Notes: generated by a model from the letters alone, not told the origin. Shown: positions 24,600 through 34,127, counted from the stretch's first letter. The stretch is 64,000 nucleotides of DNA from Phymorhynchus buccinoides (GCA_017654935.2 CM065706.1:13172174-13236173), one strand, 5' to 3'. A program made the numbers and translations.

Positions 24600-25020
24600 T
24601 TGGCGATCTTTTCTACAAAATGCTGTTGTCTATAAATCATTAGCAATATGAATTTTTTAAAAAGTGTTCAAAATGTTTGGCAATCTTTTTCAAATGCTGT
24701 TGTGTATAAATCATTAGCAATATGAATTTTGTAAAAAGTGTTCAAAATGTTTGGCAATCTTTTTCAAATGCTGTTGTCTATAAATCATTAGCAATATGAA
24801 TTTTGTAAAAAGTGTTCAAAATGTTTGGCAATCTTTTTCAAATGCTGTTGTGTATAAATCATTAGCAATATGAATTTAAAAAAAAAGTGTTCAAAATGTT
24901 CAGCAATCTTTTTTTAATGCCGTCATCTAAAAATTCACTGCAATAAGAAAAACATCTGTTCAAAAACATTGACAATCTTTTTTCAAATGAAATCATTTAA
25001 GAATTAATGGCAACAAGAAT
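24600..25020. repeat. Minisatellite, ~73-bp unit
   Basis: About five units of CAAATGCTGTTGT[GC]TATAAATCATTAGCAATATGAATTTTGTAAAAAGTG, decaying to the right. Mirrored at 36770-37190. Confidence 0.75.
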
Positions 25021-25539
25021 TGTTTTTAAAAATGGCACTTTACCAAAGGCAAATAACTGACCCGTAAACAAACGCAAAAGCATAATCAATTCAATCAATC
25101 ACTCACATGGAGATGACCAAACAAACATCTGGGGGCCATTTCACAAGGGCTAACGTTTCGTAGCGTGAGCACAAATCGGCAAAAACGGTACTAAGAAACA
25201 CCTCTTTCGCCGACGTTCGCCAAAAACGTTTTGTGGCTACTCCGAAAGTATCTCGTGGCGAACTATCACGTGACTAGCATGGAGTGAATACATTTCTTGT
25301 TGTTGATTGGTCCATTAAAGTTTGTTAAAAAAAAATAAAAAAATTGACCAATCAAACAAGAGCTTGTAATATTCTTCCGCAAACGTTCTCTAAAGTGTTT
25401 CTTAGGCTCCGCTTGGCGTAAGCGTTATTCGTGCGGCGACCGTTATCTAGAGAAACTCAACCCAGGGTGTAGAAAAAGAGCACCCCTTCATCACACCTAT
25501 ATCTAGGCTCAAGCTTCAGATACAAACTGTTTGCGAATT
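25021..25539. other. Intergenic sequence with a CACGTGA-containing segment
   Basis: 25130-25450 has palindrome-like pairs (CTAACGTTTCGTAGC, CGCTTGGCGTAAGCGTTATT, AAGTGTTTCTTAG) suggesting a degraded fold-back element. Mirrored at 36236-36769. No gene is seen. Confidence 0.45.
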
Positions 25540-26045
25540 CTAGTTTAGACATGTCAGGTTAACTTTACAGGTCAAGTTCAATACAGGTTGTCAGGTTAGG
25601 GTCACAGGTTAACTTTACAAATCGTCAGGCTAACTTTATGCAGACTGTCCCGTTAAGTTTTACAAACTGGTAAAATAAGGTTATAAGGCTAAGCTAACAG
25701 GTAATAAAGTTAAGCTAACAGGCAATAAAGTTAAGCTGAAAGTTAAGCTAACAGGCAATAAAGTTAAGCTAACAGGCAATAAAGTTAAGCTAAAAGTTAA
25801 GCTAACAGGCAATAAAGTTAAGCTAACAGGCAATAAAGTTAAGCTTAAAGTTAAGCTAACAGGCAATAAAGTTAAGCTTACAGGCTAAGTAATACGGGCT
25901 ATCAGGTTAAGCTTACAGGCTATCAGGTTAAGCTTACAGGCTATAAGGTTAAGTATACAGGCTTTCAGGATAAGTATACAGGCTTTCAGGTTACGTATAC
26001 AGGCTTTCAGGTTAAGTATACAGGCTTTAAGTTTTAAGTTGAGAC
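25540..26045. repeat. Minisatellite, 20-21-bp unit
   Basis: Two related blocks: AACAGGCAATAAAGTTAAGCT (about 25697-25870) and CAGGCTATCAGGTTAAGCTTA (25900-26035). Mirrored at 35740-36235. Confidence 0.8.
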
Positions 26046-26074
26046 CCTCATAAGGGTAAGTAGACGGACTAGTC

Positions 26075-26385
26075 ATCTACTATCTTTCTGCCTTTCCGGT
26101 CCATTTTCCTGCCTTTTTTTAAAAAAAGAAACTCTTACAAAAGATTTCCTCCAGCCGAAGACGGACATGCTGGGCCTAATTATTTCTTACTTGGTTTAAA
26201 TAGCGTTTTATTTCTCAAAGTCACAAATGAAAATCAACAATGATCATTAGATAGGGCAACAAGAAAACTTATATAAAGCCCTTTTTATTTTATTTTTACT
26301 TAGGCGCATAACGGCAGCATGACGCATCTGCGCTCATAATTGACAGGAAAGTGTCTGAACGACGAAGAAGAAGAAGAAGAAGGAG
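26075..26385 (+). mobile_element. SINE S2, 5'-truncated and interrupted
   Basis: Contains S2 body and tail; about 110 bp of unrelated AT-rich sequence is inserted between two TTACTT repeats (about 26188 and 26298). Confidence 0.6.
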
Positions 26386-26665
26386 AAAAGGTGATCAGTT
26401 TATGTTTACAGGCTAGTCAATTGAATTTCACAGACTTGTCAGGTAAGTAAACAGATGATCAGTTTTGAAAAACACGCTTTCAAATTAACAATAGACTTAC
26501 CAGTTTACCCTATTTTACGGACTATAAAACTATACTTTTTTCCTGCTAGAGAAAGAGCCCTGTGTCTTAAAATATTATAACTAATAAATGAGGCAAAACT
26601 ATAGCAGGAATCTATAACAAAATCAGAACTTGGTGTTAATTTTGGAGGGTGTGCCTTATATACAA

Positions 26666-27060
26666 TCAGGGAGGAAGGTGGCAGAGTGGTTCAAACGTTT
26701 GCCTGCCAATTTCGATGCGTGAGCCACCCTGGTTCGAATCCCGGCCTCGCCCTTTCTTTCTAGTTCGACAGGAAAATCGAACTGATCGAATCGAATCGAA
26801 TCCTTTGGAAGGGGACTTAAAAACTAGTCTGACCCGTGCGCTTTGACGCACGTAAAACTCCCACGGCAGTTACAAGTCGATAAGAGCAAGGAGAAATCCC
26901 GCTGCCTGGTATGACCAAATGGATAGCTAGCTTTCCCCAAGTCCACCTCCCACCCCACCCACACACACAAAAGGGTGGCGCTGCGCTTGTGGTGACGTAC
27001 TCTCCAGGTGGGAGCAGCCCGAATTTCACAGAGATAATTCTTTGTGAATAGAGTAATTAT
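26666..27060 (+). mobile_element. tRNA-headed SINE, type 2
   Basis: A different head: A box GGTGGCAGAGTGGTTCAAAC and B box TGGTTCGAATCCCGG, with a long variable arm reminiscent of tRNA-Leu/Ser. The 3' block (CTCTCCAGGTGGGAGCAGCC..TTTCACAGAGA) is the same as in the SINE at 27711, consistent with a shared Meta-SINE-type domain. Mirrored at 34700-35115. Confidence 0.72.
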
Positions 27061-27228
27061 ACCAAATATCAGTACTAAGTATATGAATTACTGATGCACC
27101 TTAAAGTCTGCAAAAAACCCCACATGTTAAATAATACAGATGATGACGACACGAGTCGACAGGCTTGTCCAACAATGTTAAAGCCAGCCCAGGACTAATA
27201 CATATAAAGCAAGCAGGGAAGCTTAAAA

Positions 27229-27455
27229 ATGGCAGTTTGTGTTTGGAGCTGGAATTAAGCGAAACCTCCTTCCTTTTTCAAACTACTAGGGAGGAGTGGA
27301 AAAAGACCACGCAATGCAAGCCAAAGCGATCAGCCAGAGGTGTTAGTTAGAATGGCAGTTTGTGTTTCGCGTTGGAAGCGGAACCTTCCTTTATCAAACT
27401 GCTAGGGAGGAGGGAAAAAAGACGTCACGCAATGCAAGCCAAAGCAGGCAAGCCG
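27229..27455. repeat. Tandem duplication in the ACOX 3' flank
   Basis: Two units of about 100 bp: AATGGCAGTTTGTGTTTGGA to CAATGCAAGCCAAAGC, starting at 27229 and about 27352. Only the second has the GACGTCACGC version. Mirrored at 34300-34530. Confidence 0.72.
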
Positions 27456-27538
27456 GAGGAGAGACGTTGGCTCGTTTCTCTTTCTTTCTCGATGATCTCC
27501 CACTGGCAACTGAGATACCCCTGTGTTGTAGCCTTTAA

Positions 27539-27628
27539 CTACAGGCGGGCCCGGGCCAACACCTGGGGGTTCCTGGCCCACTGGGTCTCCATGAAGGGCC
27601 GCTGGTACCTGTGGTAGGACTCCAACAC
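27539..27628 (-). CDS. ACOX (ACOX1/2-like): Acyl-CoA oxidase, last exon with PTS1 signal (left contig)
   Basis: 90-bp terminal exon: acceptor tttctctgacag is at 27629, then 29 codons and TAG at 27539-27541. The peptide begins VLESYHRYQRPFMETQW and ends QVLARARL. Family enzymes end with an ESY/EEY..PLL..SKL-like segment. The final ARL fits the PTS1 consensus [SAC]-[KRH]-[LM] for PEX5-dependent import into peroxisomes, so the protein should be a matrix enzyme. Phase 0 fits the NEKQ end of the penultimate exon (NEKQ-VLESY). The 3' untranslated region runs leftwards into a duplicated segment (27229-27455) and then SINEs. Confidence 0.88.
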   Translation of the reverse strand: MLESYHRYQRPFMETQWARNPQVLARARL

Positions 27629-27710
27629 CTGTCAGAGAAAACCAGGATCATAACACTGACAGTGAGTGGATGAAAAATCACTGTACATTACATCACACAT
27701 TAAGTGGAGT

Positions 27711-28105
27711 AGAGTGTCACGTACAGTGGTAGCGCGTTCGCCTCGTACCAAGTAAGTAAACCCTAGTTCGAACCTGGGTACAGTGGATTTTTCCTCTCAC
27801 TCTGCCACTAGGCCTTACGGCCCTGAACGTGGAGTCTTTCGGATGAGATGATAAACTGAGGTCCCGTGTGCCCATGCACTTAGCACACGTTAAACCCAGT
27901 GGCAATGAAAAAGTTATTTGGTCAAAATTTACCCCCCCCCCCCCCCCTTTTTCCTTCCTCATCAGTCACACAAAAAATCGAATGCCAAAAAAAAATTGGG
28001 TGGCATGGCGCGCCTCTGGCTGCGACGCGCTCTCCAGGTGGGAGCAACCCGAATTTCACAGAGACGCCTCTGTGACTATAAAGTACCTAATACCTAATAC
28101 ACTGC
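27711..28105 (+). mobile_element. tRNA-headed SINE, type 1
   Basis: The head has an A-box-like AGTGGTAGCGCGTTCGCC and a B-box-like AGTTCGAACCTGG, the internal Pol III promoter layout. The middle reads CTTTCGGATGAGATGATAAA and GGTCCCGTGTGCCCATGCAC, familiar from molluscan SINEs. The 3' block CTCTCCAGGTGGGAGCAACC and TTTCACAGAGACGC is followed by a (TAATACC)n tail. The right contig starts inside this head (34001). Confidence 0.75.
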
Positions 28106-28179
28106 TCTACTATGCGGCAGTGGGTGGATGCCTTGTGCCTCCATACGGGGAGCTGGACAACCCCCGCACCCCTCCACGA

Positions 28180-28512
28180 GTCTCTCTCCTCCGAGGGGAC
28201 AGAAGAGAGGTCTTTCATACCGATAGTTCTCCCACCTTCTGGAAGTGCTGTGCTTGTAACTTTCCTCTAATCTGTCAGTGTCACTCTCTTCGACTGCCGT
28301 TTTCCTTTGCTTTCTGTCATCTACTATCTTTCTGACTTATTGGCCCATTCTCCTGCCTTTTTAAGACAAAAAAAAATCATCCAAATAATTTTCTCCTTTG
28401 AGCTCCTCCAAAATCGGAATGTGTCGGCTGTATGCAGCAGGGTGGGAGACCAGTGAAAACTAAAAACCCGGACCTTACCCATCATGGCCTGGTAACGCAG
28501 AAGAAGAAGAAG
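28180..28512 (+). mobile_element. SINE S1 in the unpaired ACOX-side segment
   Basis: Body and (GAAGAA) tail as in the other copies; the head is altered (CTCCTCCGAGGGGACAGAAG). Confidence 0.7.
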
Positions 28513-28667
28513 ACCACTCTACTCTACATAACACAACACTATGCTTCACCCCACGCCACTTCACTATACCAGTGGTCAAAATTATACCAGTGGTATTACC
28601 ACACCATACATGCAACGCAGCACAACAAACTAGATACCAATTCTGGGTCTTTTCATTTCATTCATTG

Positions 28668-28672
<5 letters not shown>

Positions 28673-28746
<74 letters not shown>
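28673..28746. repeat. (CA)n microsatellite
   Basis: About 37 CA units. Confidence 0.97.
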
Positions 28747-28749
<3 letters not shown>

Positions 28750-28815
28750 AAAACTTCGCACGTCTATATGTTAAAAACAAAGCAAAAAAACCAAAAAAAC
28801 AAATACACACATATA

Positions 28816-29497
28816 TGTGACCCAGCACCATGAAAGGGACATTAAGTCGCTGGGCTAGTTTCTCACAACAGGCTTGCAAAGTCAACAAATCTACTTTTTT
28901 TTTTAAATCAGTTTTGAGTTATGGGTATTTTCATGCTCTCTGACATCTCATCTTTCATATTCATAAAGGACAATCCTTGTTATTATCTCTAAATACTCCA
29001 AAAGGTAGCTTAATATGAGTAGGTCAATACATTTACTTCAGCTTGGCTAAACTTTAGACTTGTGATTTCTCAAAATTAATTGGCTGACAGTCACCCAACC
29101 AAATTTAAACGCTCATATCTCTCAAACGGTAAAAGTTACAATAATGGTTCTTATATCATTTGAAAGAGAATTGTCTGAAGTTTCTAACTGTACCATTTTC
29201 TCAGAATAGTCATTTTGACACATCGCTTTAATTGCAAAATTAATGCTGTCCACGCCTATTGGATGGAAGCTTATTGTAGATGTTTTGCTTTGTGTGTTGT
29301 TGTAAATGTTTTTTAAGCTTGCATGTATTTTTTTTTTTTAATTGGTTCAATTTTTGCATGTTGTCTAAAATCACTATTCGTGTGAAAAGACATTAAATTT
29401 TACAAAATGTCGATTCATTCATTCATTCCAAGGACCACTGGTACAAAGCCGGGTACACCTGCCCGTTTTTACACTTAATGTCCCTTTCGTGGTCACA
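28816..29497. mobile_element. MITE adjoining the ACOX penultimate exon
   Basis: Ends TGTGACC..GAAAGGGACATTAAGT at 28816 and ACTTAATGTCCCTTTCGTG with GGTCACACA at 29471-29499. The right end sits about 10 bp past the exon donor and recurs at 29697 and 29819 with extra exon copies, so end and exon were duplicated together. Confidence 0.6.
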
Positions 29498-29815
29498 CAC
29501 ATACTCTACCTGTTTTTCGTTCATGGCACTGTCCAAGGACCACTGGTACAAAGCCGGGTACACCTGCCCGTCCCACCGCCCCAAAGCACTGTCCAGGACC
29601 GGCGTCAGGGAAGTCGAACGCGTCAACTGTCCAAGGACCACTGGTACACGGGTACACCTGTCCGTCCCACCGCACCCAAAGCGCCAGTCATTTCTGACAC
29701 TTAATGTCCCTTTCGTGTCACACACGACATATTCTCCTGGTCTAGTTGTCACTGCCAAGGACGCAGGTACAAAGCGGGGACACCTGCCGTCCCACCACCC
29801 CCAAACACATCATTT
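29428..29815 (-). pseudogene. ACOX (ACOX1/2-like): Acyl-CoA oxidase penultimate exon, shuffled partial copies
   Basis: Three more fragments of the same exon. 29510-29630 encodes VDAFDFPDA, then after a one-base shift LDSALGRWDGQVYPALYQW and SAMNEKQ, with a usable donor CAG|GTAGAG at 29510. 29633-29675 repeats DGQVYP..YQWSLDS and is butted onto the start of the previous fragment. 29428-29466 and 29757-29790 repeat GQVYPALYQWSL and its relatives. Between the fragments sits the same transposon end (ACTTAATGTCCCTTTCGTG) at 29471, 29697 and 29819. Together the fragments give the sequence expected before the last exon: VDAFDFPD..LGRWDGQVY..LYQW..NEKQ. Confidence 0.65.
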
Positions 29816-29859
29816 TTGACACTTAATGTCCCTTTCGGTGGTCGACGACACATAGTCTA

Positions 29860-30065
29860 CTGTTTTTCGTTCAGGCAACTGTCCAAGGACCCACGGTACA
29901 AAGCCGGGTACACCTGTCCGTCCCCCCACCGCACCCAAAGCACTGTCCAGGACGGCGTCAGGGAAGTCGAACGAGCGTTAAACCAAGGTCACGGCATTGG
30001 GTGGTAAAGGTCAAGGACGCGTCCCCGCCATCATGGACGCCTGCTTGCTGGTGACTATAACCGTC
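29860..30065 (-). pseudogene. ACOX (ACOX1/2-like): Acyl-CoA oxidase penultimate exon, full-length but disrupted copy
   Basis: A second copy of the penultimate exon, spanning the whole expected length (about 206 bp). It starts GACGGTTATAGTCACC, runs through PNAVTLV and AFDFPDAVLDSALG, and ends GAACGAAAAACAG. It cannot be used as it stands: the acceptor AG is TG (tttttttg), there is an in-frame TGA after TRP, a TAA replaces the Asn/Asp codon before AFDF, the GGTGGGACGG part has extra Gs, and the donor has lost its G (CAG|TAGAC). The many single-base indels look like consensus errors over real exon sequence. Confidence 0.65.
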
Positions 30066-30325
30066 CAAAAAAACAAGTGGTAAATGGCATGAACAAAAAA
30101 ACAACAACATGAAAAAAGGGAAAAAAAAGAGCAAAAAATAAAAAAATAAAAAAGAGAAACAGACAAGAAAGAGCAAAGAGATATTGAGAAAGAGAAAGGG
30201 ACAAATTTAAGGAAGATGGACAAAATTAAAATGAACATGTAGAAAGAGTACGAAATAATGGTTTACACCCTCTTTGGCCTTTCGGCCATGTGGGGCATTA
30301 GGGTTTTACTTGAAGATATAAAGAG

Positions 30326-30675
30326 AGGGAGAGGGTGGGTGGGTGGGGGAGGGGTGGGGGAGTGATCCGGAGGATCTCAGCACACCAAGTGAGGGCAGGC
30401 CCACTGAAGGGGGGATACGCAAGACATCCTCGCGTCACCCCCAACACTGGGTCCGCCCCCTCCCGTGGGAGGTCGGCTCACGGACCACTTGGGGAGGGGG
30501 AGGGGGGGGGGGAGTAGACACCCGGAGGTTCTCAACCTTGAAAAGGGAGACCAGCGCTCGGGGTACTTGGGGATGGGGAGGAGGTATAAAGAGTACGCCA
30601 AAATCTATACCTATATATAGAATTCATTTGGCGTCCTGTGTGTGTGTGTGTGGTTGGGGGGGGGGGGGGGGGTCT
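30326..30675. repeat. G-rich segment in the ACOX gene
   Basis: Several G4-type blocks: GGGTGGGTGGGTGGGGGAGG at about 30335, GGGGAGGGGGAGG at 30493 and a long G run at 30655. No coding match is seen. Confidence 0.65.
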
Positions 30676-30848
30676 GTTCGCCCTGTAACTCATGAACCGG
30701 TGCACAGAATCACTTATATCACAGAATCAATTTTGTGCGGTGGTGTATCATGGCACACAGATGGTCCCATGGAAAATTTGAACCTCTGGTACAAACCTCC
30801 ACCAAGGAAGACTCACTTTTCTGTAAAACATTTTAATAAAAAAAAAAT

Positions 30849-30923
30849 GGTCCTTACAGAGGCGTCCTCTGTAAGGACGTGTTCCCTAATCATGGACGCC
30901 TGCTTGCTGGTGATATAACCGTC
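30849..30923 (-). CDS. ACOX (ACOX1/2-like): Acyl-CoA oxidase penultimate exon, 5' portion
   Basis: Follows the exon at 33308 in phase 0: acceptor tactcag ends at 30924, then codons for DGYITSKQASMIREHVLTE. In family proteins this position reads GDFLxxGxITxxQ, so GDFLE-DGYITSKQ is a sensible junction. After about 50 bp the coding match stops at a short palindrome (TCCTTACAGAGG / CCTCTGTAAGGA) and a T-rich run. The rest of this exon is found displaced at 29510-30065. Either the exon was broken by duplication and insertion or the region is misassembled. Confidence 0.7.
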
Positions 30924-31224
30924 CTGAGTAAACAAAATGGTACAGCCAAACCTCTACTTTATCCTTCACCATGCTGCCTGGGTATTCTAGTACCCAGAGA
31001 CACATAAAAACTTATATCTCAAAAAGTATTTAAGCAATCATCATGAAATGTCATGAGTTTATCAAAAACGTTAATGGCTTTTATGTGTCTTAAATTTCAT
31101 TAATGTGTATAAAATACAATCCTGACCTCCCAATAATATAATGCGTCATTTGAACATGCTTATCACTGATTGCGCGGGTATCCTACAACCCATACTTTAA
31201 AAAGCAGAAATATGTCACTGCAGT

Positions 31225-31400
31225 GCATCGAGTATGGGTCTGTGAGACATCCGCGGCATCTGGAGAAGGATAAACACATGGTGACTTTTTGACGAGTATG
31301 GGTCCTGGAGAACCCGTATCATCTGGAATAGGGATAAAACACTGTTAAAATGCATGTCCCTTTCCTTTTTAATGAGTATGGGTCGTGGAACACCTTACCA
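31225..31400. repeat. Degenerate ~80-bp repeats in the ACOX intron
   Basis: Three occurrences of GAGTATGGGTC followed by a similar GGAGA..CATCTGGA segment (31229, 31295, 31375). Confidence 0.5.
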
Positions 31401-31481
31401 GATCGTGACTGTGTAGTTGAACAGGGGATCCGGTGAAGGTTAATTAAGGCTTCCAAAAAGTCAGGAAAAATCGATCTTAAC

Positions 31482-31990
31482 CCTTTCACCGCCAGCCACT
31501 TTTCACCGAAAAATACCATTAAACTTAACTTTGGGTAGAGAAGAAAAAATGTGATCTGTAACTGTTGCGAATTTCTCTGTGACATGCATATGTAACATTA
31601 GGCCTATCCTTACCTCCCAAAATGGTAATGAAAATAGAGTCTATCGGATTAACAGGCCTTGACTTGATGCCTTTTAACCCCTTTCACTGCCAGTGTCGCA
31701 TGTGTTAGCACCACAATTGTTTAACACCCATGTCACTAAAAGGCATCTTAAATTCAAGTTTTGCCTGTTATCCGAAGACACCTATTTTGCGCTTAAATTT
31801 GGGAGGTAAGATAGGCCTAATGTTATATATGCCACAGAGGAATTAGCAATATTGCAGATTGTTTTTCTGTACCCAGTTAAGTTTAATATGGGTTTTTTTT
31901 TTCTGAAAAAATGGCTGGCGGCGAAAGGGTTTAGTGACATGGGTGTTAAACCATTGTGGTGCATAAATGCAACACTTGATGGTGAAAGGG
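31482..31990. mobile_element. Family P MITE interrupted by a second family P MITE
   Basis: Outer element 31482-31990 with TTAA at 31478-31481 and 31991-31994. Its middle, at GATGCCTTTTA|GTGACATGGG, is split by an inner copy at about 31679-31929 with its own CCCTTTCACTGCC and GGCGGCGAAAGGG ends. It is inside the long ACOX intron. Confidence 0.75.
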
Positions 31991-31994
31991 TTAA

Positions 31995-32238
31995 AGACCC
32001 ACCAGATCACGTGTCAAAATCACGGGTTTCACGATGTTTTCCCTCTTATATCTGGTACGAAGAAACCTTGTTTTGATATGAGGTTTGACTCCCATAGAAA
32101 AAACAAAATGCCACCCCAAATTCAAAACGAAACCTTTTAAAAGAGCAGCCTCAATTTGAAGTTGGGGAATTTGTATGGTGGGTCACAGCTACCCAGAAAA
32201 AAAACCCAAGGGACTTAATCGTGTGGGTCAGTGGGTCT
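31995..32238. mobile_element. Family G MITE sharing a TTAA with a family P MITE
   Basis: Starts AGACCCACCAGATCACGTG directly after the TTAA (31991-31994) that also ends the element at 31482-31990; right TTAA at 32239-32242. Confidence 0.7.
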
Positions 32239-33167
32239 TTAAATTGGAGGGGGTCGTAATAACGGAGGTCGTTTTTTTTTTACTAGGAATAGTTTCAACC
32301 AAGACTCTAAAAGGGTAAGATTGACTACTTACAGAGTTACGGCGAACCGGGCTGATAGAGTTATCATTAGTGGGTAGTAGTTATCCAAAGTATAACTGAC
32401 TCATGAAAAGATAACTCTCTCAGGTTTGAAAAAAAGAGTTAATGTAACCTAAATGTGTCACGTTTAAAAGGGACATAACCAGTGTTTCTTGTTTCTGTCC
32501 TCACTACTCATACAGGGAAAAGGGACCGGATGTTAGTCTTCTTTCTTTTCAGTGTCTTTGGTTCAACAATAATCCGTTTGTTCCCCCCAAAAAAATATCG
32601 GTCTTAAATGAGAGGAGGTCTTTTATTGGAGGGTCTTATAATAGAGGTTTGACAGTAAATGGCAATGAACACACAAAAAGAGAAGAAAACATGTTAATGA
32701 ATGGAAAAAAAGAGCCCCCCCCCTCCCCCCTCCTCAAATCCAAAAGAAAAAAAAAGAAAAAAAAGAAAGAGAAACAGAGCAAGAAAGAGCAAAGAGATAT
32801 TGAGAAAGAGAAAAGGACAATTTAAGCCTGGAAAATGGCGGTCTGGGTTTGTAAACAGAAAGTGGACAACAGGAAGTGGACTGGCCGGAAGTAGCGAGTC
32901 AAGGGACATCACTTGCTTTGATAGCTGATGACAGTGCCAAGTACGATTCAAATAATACGCTTTCTATCGATCTCTTCTCTTCTTCTTTTTTCGCACTCGT
33001 TCAGCGGAAATGCGGATGTTTTTGTTGCTGACCGTAATGGCGTAATCGGAGGTCTCAAAACGTAATAATGCAGTCACTCTTAAGTCACTGCAATGTCTCC
33101 TGATACGGCGTGACACAGAATTCTTGAGAGTCTTGAATTACGGACCAAATCCGTAAGAAAAAACAGG

Positions 33168-33171
<4 letters not shown>

Positions 33172-33208
<37 letters not shown>

Positions 33209-33233
33209 AACCACACACACACACACTCACACA

Positions 33234-33271
<38 letters not shown>

Positions 33272-33293
33272 CACACACACACACACACACACA
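33172..33293. repeat. (CA)n microsatellite next to an ACOX donor
   Basis: CA repeats broken by TCA and CCA, starting 14 bp downstream of the donor at 33308 (minus strand). On the transcript it is a (TG)n run just inside the intron. Confidence 0.95.
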
Positions 33294-33307
33294 GCTCGCA
33301 GACTCAC

Positions 33308-33448
33308 CTCCAAGAAGTCTCCCAATGATTCCAGGATTCCGGTGAGCGCGTAGAGCTGACACAGTTTCTCCATGACCTCTCCCAGTGAGCCTGTCAGCGT
33401 GGACACGGCGTCAGCGAACACCTTGACCACGTAGGCCTTGCAGTGAGC
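33308..33448 (-). CDS. ACOX (ACOX1/2-like): Peroxisomal acyl-CoA oxidase, C-terminal-domain exon
   Basis: 141-bp exon, 47 codons, phase 0 at both ends. Acceptor ttatcctccag is at 33449 and donor GAG|GTGAGT at 33308. It encodes AHCKAYVVKVFADAV, then LCQLYALTGILESLGDFLE. This is the ACOX C-terminal helical domain, where family members read AHCHYVVVKLF and LCLLYSLYGI..GDFL. The enzyme catalyses the first, FAD-dependent, H2O2-producing step of peroxisomal beta-oxidation. Earlier exons (FAD and acyl-CoA domains) should lie upstream, that is to the right, where the sequence runs into the N gap. A long CA tract starts 10 bp past the donor. Confident family call; the paralogue is uncertain. Confidence 0.9.
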
Positions 33449-33500
33449 CTGGAGGATAATAAGGGTCATCACAATCGTTGTCGTCATCATCAAGATACAG

Positions 33501-34000
33501 NNNNNNNNNNNNNNNNNNNNNNNNNNNNNNNNNNNNNNNNNNNNNNNNNNNNNNNNNNNNNNNNNNNNNNNNNNNNNNNNNNNNNNNNNNNNNNNNNNNN
33601 NNNNNNNNNNNNNNNNNNNNNNNNNNNNNNNNNNNNNNNNNNNNNNNNNNNNNNNNNNNNNNNNNNNNNNNNNNNNNNNNNNNNNNNNNNNNNNNNNNNN
33701 NNNNNNNNNNNNNNNNNNNNNNNNNNNNNNNNNNNNNNNNNNNNNNNNNNNNNNNNNNNNNNNNNNNNNNNNNNNNNNNNNNNNNNNNNNNNNNNNNNNN
33801 NNNNNNNNNNNNNNNNNNNNNNNNNNNNNNNNNNNNNNNNNNNNNNNNNNNNNNNNNNNNNNNNNNNNNNNNNNNNNNNNNNNNNNNNNNNNNNNNNNNN
33901 NNNNNNNNNNNNNNNNNNNNNNNNNNNNNNNNNNNNNNNNNNNNNNNNNNNNNNNNNNNNNNNNNNNNNNNNNNNNNNNNNNNNNNNNNNNNNNNNNNNN
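33501..34000. other. Assembly gap (500 N)
   Basis: Run of exactly 500 N, a conventional scaffold gap of unknown true size. It separates the two inverted contigs. Confidence 0.99.
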
Positions 34001-34127
34001 TTACTTGGTACGAGGCGAACGCGCTACCACTGTACGTGACACTCTACTCCACTTAATGTGTGATGTAATGTACAGTGATTTTTCATCCACTCACTGTCAG
34101 TGTTATGATCCTGGTTTTCTCTGACAG

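Larger units (their letters stand above)
9804..27755. repeat. Inverted duplication block B (left arm)
   Basis: Reverse complement of 34001-52475, recognisable element by element: MITEs, SINEs, minisatellites and the ACOX last exon appear in mirrored order. The right arm is about 520 bp longer, mostly because of a 601-bp insertion. Confidence 0.92.
30924..33307 (-). other. ACOX intron
   Basis: 2.4-kb intron between GAG|GTGAGT at 33308 and tactcag|GAC at 30924. Holds nested TTAA MITEs (31482-32238), a segment shared with 22395-22650 (32300-32545), a MITE-like end (32560-32655) and the CA tract. Confidence 0.65.

Noticed and set aside
24600..25020. CRISPR-like spaced repeats
   Set aside because: The units are contiguous and decaying, with no unique spacers, and the genome is eukaryotic; it is a minisatellite.
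25681..26076. Periodic open frames (LTLLPVSLT and LNLKACILN repeats) that look like a repetitive protein
   Set aside because: The period equals the 20-21-bp DNA minisatellite, in both arms, with no start context, splice sites or flanking coding sequence.
26666..26745. A tRNA gene (A and B boxes clearly visible)
   Set aside because: It cannot be closed into a full acceptor stem and is continuous with a SINE body, so it is a tRNA-derived SINE head.
30343..30918. 191-codon open frame on the plus strand with Gly-rich stretches
   Set aside because: Created by G-rich low-complexity DNA and by the antisense of an ACOX exon fragment; no protein-family signature.
33443..34056. Open frames of about 190 codons crossing the gap
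   Set aside because: They consist almost entirely of N positions.
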